A stretch of 15,223 nt of DNA from Conidiobolus incongruus B7586 (Eukaryota > Entomophthoromycota > Entomophthoromycetes > Entomophthorales > Conidiobolaceae), in contig JNEM01011055.1 of assembly GCA_000697335.1 (NCBI GenBank), forward strand, positions 1 to 15,223, written 5' to 3'. Position 1 is the stretch's first letter; each line of letters starts with the position of its first letter. Shown here in pieces: positions 9,602-15,223 of the stretch. Both the position numbers and the translations under genes were made by a program. The notes under the pieces were generated by a model. It was not told the DNA's origin. It did no database searches and was given only the letters and a program-made list of their open reading frames with translations.

Positions 9602-10757
9602 TTATTCATATAAAATTTTAAACATTTTTAACTTAAATCTAGTTTTATATTGATATATTTTCCAATTTGGATATTTTTGAATATGACATTGACTTAAAAA
9701 ATTATACATAAATTCTCCAATTGTAATACGCTTCATCCGTGTTTAAGTTTCCACTAAGTCTGAATTAATGTGATTAATGTCGAAATTGTAGAGATTAAGA
9801 TGCTTAATAGTATTGTTTATGAATAGAAAAAATTTCCTATTTTCGCTCTGATGGATTATTGATAGAGTTTCAAATCGTATTAATTCTCAGTGTTGGCTCT
9901 AATTTGGAGGTTTCATAACGACGAGGTTAAAATAGCGATTTTGACGTTGGGGTACTAAGAACATTGATGAAGGATGTAGTCCCAGTTGTTAGTAGTATTT
10001 ATTGCTTGTATTACCCTGAATTTGATTGAAGAATACTGTTATTGAGCAAATACACGGATGATTTGAGATTTGTAAGTTGTTCATTCAAATTAATTCAATT
10101 TACCATGGGTAGTGATGATTATAGTTGAAAAAACACTCCCAATCTTCATCATAGTGATTGTCTTCATTATAAAATTGGTGAGATCCATTTTTATGGTTAC
10201 TTCTCCCATACTGATGTCCTTGAATCATATCATGGTGTTCTCAATCAAATTCATCAATCAGCAAATGCTCCAAAGTATCAGGGAAATAGATTGGTCTATC
10301 TTCTGTTTTCAATTATAGTTTCACATCGATCCTAACTTGACCAAATAGTAACTTGGTCAACAATTTCTTTAAATCCTAATTTAAAGAAATGAGTTTAACT
10401 TTGATAATTTGGTAATATAAATCCCTTATAATAGACAGTTGAATAAATGAAAATATTGAATGATGTATTGTCACCTGAATTTTTAATCTAATTGAACAAT
10501 CTTAATAAATACCAAAATTGACTTAATTTGATTTAAATTTATTATTCATCTTATATGGATTTGGTTTTTTTACATTAAACAAATGATCGATACAATTATA
10601 TGTGCTTGATTATCAGGCACTTTGATGGATTGCTTATACTGGAGACATGGTACTAAATTTAATCACTTTTCCATTGATAAATACGGTTGTAGTTTAAATG
10701 GTTTAAAACGTAATTCCAACCTTGGATATTGATAACAGTTGAATTCGAAGTATTCAA
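9602..10757 (-). pseudogene. Decayed F-box/LRR copy between the two intact genes
   Basis: The minus strand keeps, in order and spread over three frames, recognisable blocks of the neighbouring family. Near 10757 LNTSNSTVINIQGWNYVL matches the N-terminus MNTINSNILNSNDWTLVF. At about 10240-10300 FPDTLEHLLIDEFD matches FPTTLKSLQIDEFN. An acidic/His/Asn-rich insert follows at the same place as in the intact copies, then NLQIS (NLKSL), then NNWDYILHQC and YPNV at 9945-9995 (NWDYILQLC, CPNV). INNTIKHLNLYNFDI at about 9800 matches TITHLTLINF, and the tail PNWKIYQY ends at a TAA at 9602-9604. The start ATG is lost, in-frame stops are present (after IDEFD and inside the CS-YPN block), and frame changes separate the blocks. 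About 170 bases between NLQIS and NNWDYI are missing, which accounts for most of the shorter span. It is a host-gene copy that clearly no longer codes. Confidence 0.85.
10337..10390. repeat. Two adjacent inverted repeats inside the decayed F-box copy
   Basis: TTGACCAA (10337-10344) pairs with TTGGTCAA (10353-10360) across an eight-base loop. Two bases further on, ATTTCTTTAAAT (10363-10374) pairs perfectly over twelve bases with ATTTAAAGAAAT (10379-10390) across CCTA. The segment lies where the family's N-terminal LRR portion should be, but I could not align it to the paralogs. It may be a small insertion or local mutation product. No terminator or RNA role can be claimed. Confidence 0.6.
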
Positions 10758-10839
10758 TATTTTAAACATATCTACATATTAGTTATAGTTAACTATTATG
10801 ATTGAAGGCTATCAAATATAGATAATGTTAGGGTCTTCA

Positions 10840-10975
10840 AGATCTCAACATAATAAAGTGCCAAGTGATGCATCCAATAACTCAACCGTATTTCTGACAT
10901 GATTGTTAACCATTTACCCCCAAACAATTTGAATTTGAAATAATCCTTTACCAAATTCTTGAAATGTAATGCTCA
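10840..10975 (-). pseudogene. Fragment of a further F-box/LRR copy (middle LRR block)
   Basis: In two minus-strand frames this stretch gives FKNLVKDYFKFKL and then NHVRNTVELLDASLGTLLC. They line up with NLKSL...VEYFHFKL and FLVKNPQLQYLSAPAKSLIQDC at residues 244-283 of the 461-residue protein (V-x-N, L-x-x-L-x-A and final C in register). Flanking parts of the gene are not recognisable, so this is a short relic. It holds the family block that the decayed copy next to it lacks, so it is either a displaced piece of that copy or the last trace of a separate one. Similarity was judged by eye and is moderate. Confidence 0.45.
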
Positions 10976-11941
10976 AAATAGAATTTCATTGAGTTTTATA
11001 GCTTTTATTATGTTGGCGTATTAAAATATGAATTTCAATAACAACTGAATAAAGAATGGAAAAGAACATTCCATGTTTTATATTTGATTAATGTTAAAGT
11101 TATTTATATTGATTTTTCTCCAATATATAATATCATTTAGTTAGAATACTCTTATAACCTAATAGAGATTCAATATCAAATATTTATGATTGATTGATTG
11201 ATTGATAATAATTTTTTATATAGAGGTGCGAAAGAGTTAAATTCAAACAGCTCAGAAATTTAACTCAATTGAAATTATATCATTTATAAAACAAACTTTA
11301 TATTAGAATTCTCTCAACTAATTTCTATAAGAGAAAGGAATTGGTAAAACAATTAAGTTTATTTCATATAATAGCTATCAATAATTTTACTAAGTGGTAT
11401 ATTAAGTTTAATATTATTAAATAAAATTTTATAAATTTATCAAAATAATTAATTTTTATAAAAATTTATTTTATTATTAAATAAAATATTTTTTTAAAAA
11501 TTAATAAATTTAAAATTTAATTAATAAAATAATATAATAAAATTTGACCATATTAAAAGAAATAATTATTTTTCTTTCGATATATTTGAATATTGATTAC
11601 TCTTGAAAATTTTAAATTCAAGGGAAAAGAAAAGCTTTGATATTATCTTAACTATCAATTCTATTTGTTTTGTTGAAACCTTGCTCTAATTACTCATGCT
11701 GAAAATACTAAAAGATGAATTTTTTGTGTTATATATATATCAAAATCATATATATTGTTTAAAACATGTCAATGAATTAGAAGTGAAAATATAATTATCT
11801 ATTCCAATCAGAGAATTATCAAAGGTTGATATCATCTTAAATCAAAAATAAATTTATATTATAATAGGAGTTTGAATTTAGTAGGAAATAGTTTAGATTA
11901 TTCAAATACTTGAACATAGGCTATTTTATTAAAATATATTA
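10976..11941. other. AT-rich spacer downstream of F-box/LRR copy 2
   Basis: No coding frame is supported. It may hide more decayed family sequence near its left end. An inverted repeat GAGTTAAAT (11234-11242) / ATTTAACTC (11258-11266) and a TGAT repeat at 11187 are present. The right end must carry the 3' untranslated region of the 461-residue gene. Confidence 0.5.
11187..11206. repeat. (TGAT)5 microsatellite
   Basis: Five perfect TGAT units in non-coding DNA. Confidence 0.9.
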
Positions 11942-13327
11942 TTAAATTTTATACAGTTCAATTGTCGAGTTATAGTTTTGCATGGTCCATTCTGGAAATT
12001 GATTGAAATGAGTTTGAAGATCTTGAAGCTTGTTCGCACTGTAAGCACATATCTGAATTGTAATACGTTTTAAACTGGACCAATTCTTAACCTTGCTCAA
12101 ATCAATAAGATAAATTTCAAACCTGGATAGTGTTAAGTGGGTTATGGTATAGTTGGAGAATTGAGAATTAAAAAATTCTCCATTAATCATTGAATTGTTA
12201 AGTGTCAAATGTTCAAGATATAACAATTCTGATAGAATTTGCTGGAATTTTAAAGTTTCTTGAGAATTAAATCCAATTGTTAAAGACTTAAGGTTGGGAC
12301 ATTGCATACACAGTTGGTAAATATAATTCCAATTCTTGTTTAGATCTAATTGGTCTATTTTTAACTGCTTGATGATCAACAGTTCAACTGGTGGAATAGT
12401 AATATATTCTAAGCTACTGGAATAATCTTTTAATTCGAGGTCGGTTATATGGTTATGATGTTGAATGTTATTAAAGCAGTCTTGAATTAACGATTTTGCG
12501 GGAGCGCTCAGATATTGCAGTTGAGGATTTTTTACGAGAAATTTGTTCAATTTAAAATGAAAGTACTCCACACTTGAGTAACTTAACGACTTAAGATTCT
12601 GTAGACATTCATTCCAGTTGATTAATTCAGCTAGATAAATATGCGTTTCAGGAAAATAGAAAGATGAATCGGATTCGGATTCCACATCATATTGCTCCTC
12701 ATCTTCATAATCCTGATCATCCATGTAATGATACCTTTGGTACGAACGACGTTCTTGTGCTTTGATAATTTCGCGATACTTGGTATTGAATTCATATTCT
12801 ATCCAATTAAATTCATCAATTTGTAAAGACTTCAGAGTTGTCGGAAATTTGATTTTATTAGCTTGAAAATCCAAATGATTCGCAACTTTAACTCTAACGC
12901 GGAAGAATTCTAATATTTCTAGCATCAAAAATTGCTTCAAGGTCCTGTTCAAAACAGCCAAATCAATTTTAATACCGTTTAAATGTAGCTTTTTGATATT
13001 AGATAGTTGATTAAATACTGGACTAAATACTTCAAATGGAATCTGCCAAACAATATTAACACTTCGAATAAATGCTAATATTGGACTGAGCGACCTTTGA
13101 ATATGGTCAATTTTCATATCAATCACTATTGAATTATCTCCTTGATTATATACTTGACATAAATTCAATTGTTTAAAGATTAACTGCTTTAATATATTGC
13201 GAATATTTTTACATATGGAGCTCAGTTCGATTAATTGCTGTGTTGGTAAATATTGATGAAGTTCGTGCAGCTTGAATACTAAAGTCCAATCATTTGAATT
13301 TAAAATATTTGAATTGATTGTATTCAT
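11942..13327 (-). CDS. F-box-like / leucine-rich-repeat protein, copy 2 (461 aa)
   Basis: An intronless paralog of the 441-residue gene, on the same strand. Residues about 14-58 form the F-box-like block (ELHQYL, then QLIELSSICKNIRNILKQLIF). The LRR-type region runs to the end, with clear units at LSNIKKLHLNGIKIDL (about 108), CLQNLKSLSY (241), CPNLKSLTIGFN (343) and TITHLTLSRF (394). A strongly acidic, Asp/Glu/Ser-rich insert at about 202-226 interrupts the LRR series and is longer than in copy 1. NWNYIYQLCMQCPN lies at 332-345, and the tail is IELYKI as in copy 1. Identity to copy 1 is patchy: high in the F-box, NPQL, NW-YI and FSN-TITHLTL blocks, low between. This suggests a conserved fold with diverging surfaces. 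The likely role is an SCF substrate adaptor by family precedent; the target is unknown. The start at 13327 is supported by the parallel N-terminus of copy 1. Confidence 0.82.
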   Translation of the reverse strand: MNTINSNILNSNDWTLVFKLHELHQYLPTQQLIELSSICKNIRNILKQLIFKQLNLCQVYNQGDNSIVIDMKIDHIQRSLSPILAFIRSVNIVWQIPFEVFSPVFNQLSNIKKLHLNGIKIDLAVLNRTLKQFLMLEILEFFRVRVKVANHLDFQANKIKFPTTLKSLQIDEFNWIEYEFNTKYREIIKAQERRSYQRYHYMDDQDYEDEEQYDVESESDSSFYFPETHIYLAELINWNECLQNLKSLSYSSVEYFHFKLNKFLVKNPQLQYLSAPAKSLIQDCFNNIQHHNHITDLELKDYSSSLEYITIPPVELLIIKQLKIDQLDLNKNWNYIYQLCMQCPNLKSLTIGFNSQETLKFQQILSELLYLEHLTLNNSMINGEFFNSQFSNYTITHLTLSRFEIYLIDLSKVKNWSSLKRITIQICAYSANKLQDLQTHFNQFPEWTMQNYNSTIELYKI

Positions 13328-14193
13328 TTTTATAATTATATTCTATACATTTTTGTTGAAAAAATGTGACTCTAATATTTTTGTTATATAATAAAATTAA
13401 ATTTATTATATTATTATGGGATGAAAATATCATCCTGCATATTAAGTTAATTTGGTTTCAAATTCATTTAGCCTTTTCCCCAATACTTTCTTCAATTATC
13501 TAGGTAACAAAATTTTTGTCATATTCATTTCTTATACATTTTTAATAATAAAAATATTATTTCTCTCAAAAGTCATTGAATCGTTATAAAGTTTATATAT
13601 AACTTAAAAAAATATCTTATTTTTTAGTTATATTTTTTATTATATAAATTATTATCAATTGTTTCATATTATATTATTTATGTAATTCAATTTTATTTTG
13701 AATATAGAATATGTAATTTTTTGTTAACCAATCAAATGTATTATATTAATGTCTCTTAGGCTGAACAGCGTAGCAGATTTTGAATTAGAATTTAAGTGTA
13801 TTACATATTAAAATATTAAACTGAGAAAACAACTATAATATCCTAAAGCGTTTGAAAATACCTTTGATTATAATATTATTTATTGGTTATAATTTTTAAA
13901 AATAAAATATGAAAAGGGGATTTGGAACCTAATATAATATAGTTTACTATCTCATAAGATTGGAAAATTTTATTAAAATATATATTTTTTTTGTTATTAA
14001 TAGAAATAATTAAAACAATTAAAATTATTATTATTATTAATCCATTTTATTAATCAACTCAACTTTTCTTCAAAAACTATAAAAATAAATTTAAGAAAAA
14101 TTAAAGTATAAAGAAAAAAAATCATAATATTTGATTTGAAGTTTGATTTAAAAAGGAAATAATATATATCAAGTTTTGATAAGATTTATATAT
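13328..14193. other. Spacer upstream of F-box/LRR copy 2
   Basis: AT-rich, with the promoter of the 461-residue gene presumably at its left end. Around 13755-13785 a slightly GC-richer stretch (TTAGGCTGAACAGCGTAGCA) does not match anything I recognise. No reading frame, tRNA or splice-site series is visible. Confidence 0.5.
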
Positions 14194-14526
14194 TGTCACG
14201 AGTCAGGTGACTCTCCACCCACGTAATATGCTTACTTCAACTGAATATAAGGGTCATTCCTCCCTCACGTGACCAACCACTTCAACCCTATCCTTTAATC
14301 AGCTAATGATACAACCCTCCAGAAAACTCCAGAAACCTACTACTCTATGCACTATATATAGAACCCAGAAACAGAGCTATTTTGCACAGAAGGAGTTCGA
14401 TCTGGGTCCTCCCAGCTATTTGGCTTAAACCAATAAACCCCTATCTCCCTAACCTTTACCTGGAATTCCCTAGATCCCTCTCTTTTGCTTATACTATTCC
14501 GGACACGGCTTTCCCAAGACGTGTTA
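14194..14526 (+). mobile_element. Probable solo LTR of an LTR retrotransposon (fossil)
   Basis: A 333-base island, far richer in G and C than everything around it, opens with TGTCACG and closes with an imperfect inverted partner ending CGTGTTA. Inside, in LTR order on the plus strand, are an upstream control region with a palindrome GAGTCAGGTGACTC (14200-14213), a CACGTG (14266-14271), two tandem ten-base units beginning CTCCAGAAA (14317-14336), a TATATATA box at 14353, a short hairpin CTGGG/CCCAG at 14402-14415 and an AATAAA at 14432. ATAT flanks both ends and could be a target duplication, but it is too AT-like to count for much. No internal region, primer-binding site or gag/pol coding lies beside it, so it is best read as a solo LTR left by recombination. 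The family is probably Ty3/gypsy-like from the TGTCACG end, which is a weak call. The sharp composition contrast suggests it is fairly young. A GC-rich promoter island of another kind remains possible. Confidence 0.55.
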
Positions 14527-15223
14527 ATATTTTTAATAATGATGTTTTTTGATATTTAAAATTACCAAAAATTAGTGTTATAATAGAACATGAATTAATA
14601 AATTAGATATTTGATGCTGATGTTTAATAAATTTCGTAATATTTAAAAAATAGTTAAATAATTTATTTCATAATCAGGTTTAAAAATTTTTATTTTCGTC
14701 TATTCTATTCATCATTACAGAATAAATATGATAGAATAAAATAAAAAATTTCTTAATATAGTAAGTGAGTCATAAATAATGAATTCAAATTTACAAAAGA
14801 TTTAAAATCAAACTATTTATAAGAATTGATTGATCTTGTTATATATTTTGTAATTATTATTATAAAAATTAAACAATAATATATTTTTAAAATCAAAATT
14901 AAATATAGTTTTTGATATATAATATATAAAAATAATTAAATAATATAAAAATAATATTCTTTTTTGTAATTTATAACTATTTTATATATATGATTAATTC
15001 CAATACTTATAAATTAATCCTTAAAAATAAAAATAAAAATAATTAAAAATCAATAAACTAATTAAATTTAATTCCAAGAATTTTCTATTTTATAGATATA
15101 ATTATTAATATATTGAAAAAAACAAAGTCATATAAGTAATTATCTAGTATATATAAAAATATAAAAGTTTTTTTTATTTTTTATACCAATATTTTTATTT
15201 TAGTTATATATATTTTGTAATTA
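14527..15223. other. AT-rich spacer to the window end
   Basis: Almost only A and T, with homopolymer and AT-dinucleotide runs. No gene, RNA or repeat is recognisable. Confidence 0.65.

Noticed and set aside
10112-10318. Open frame of 68 codons on the plus strand
   Set aside because: It is antisense to the decayed F-box/LRR copy, whose acidic insert on the other strand explains the hydrophobic-looking translation.

Overview
This window looks like nuclear DNA from a fungus with a strongly AT-rich genome. The evidence is a mitochondrial ATP synthase f subunit gene, an AFG1-type ATPase gene cut by nine very short GT-AG introns (50-60 nt), two eukaryotic tRNA genes with class-typical arms and T-run ends, and long AT-rich spacers without open frames. 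The many introns in AFG1 argue against a budding yeast of the Saccharomyces type. An early-diverging filamentous fungus such as an entomophthoralean (Conidiobolus-like) would fit the F-box/LRR family and composition, but that placement is inference from memory of such genomes.

Layout: 1-2531 is AT-rich spacer. ATP17 (2532-2885, minus) is a compact, unusually GC-rich gene. A tRNA-Ser(GCT) lies at 3269-3350 (minus). AFG1 occupies 4329-6321 (minus) in ten exons that join in frame to about 498 residues. A TTA/ATT microsatellite touches its start codon. A tRNA-Ala(AGC) lies at 6604-6676 (plus).

From 7648 to 13327 the window is a same-strand cluster of one F-box/leucine-rich-repeat family: an intact 441-residue gene (7648-8973), a decayed full-span copy (9602-10757) that still shows start, middle and tail blocks, a smaller decayed fragment (about 10840-10975), and an intact 461-residue gene (11942-13327). 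The copies share an N-terminal F-box-like block, an acidic variable insert, an NW(D/N)YI..LC.QCPN block and an almost identical C-terminal tail. This is the most informative part of the window: a rapidly diverging, probably lineage-specific family caught in gain and loss. A GC-rich island at 14194-14526 has the layout of a solitary LTR. The rest, to 15223, is AT-rich spacer.

Functionally the two conserved protein genes both act in mitochondria (subunit f of F1Fo-ATP synthase; AFG1 in quality control of respiratory complexes), but they have separate promoters and nothing shows that they are co-regulated. The F-box proteins would be expected to act as substrate adaptors of SCF ubiquitin ligases, with the LRR part and acidic insert choosing the target; the targets cannot be read from the sequence. 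I found no CRISPR array, operon, origin or clearly new multi-gene system.
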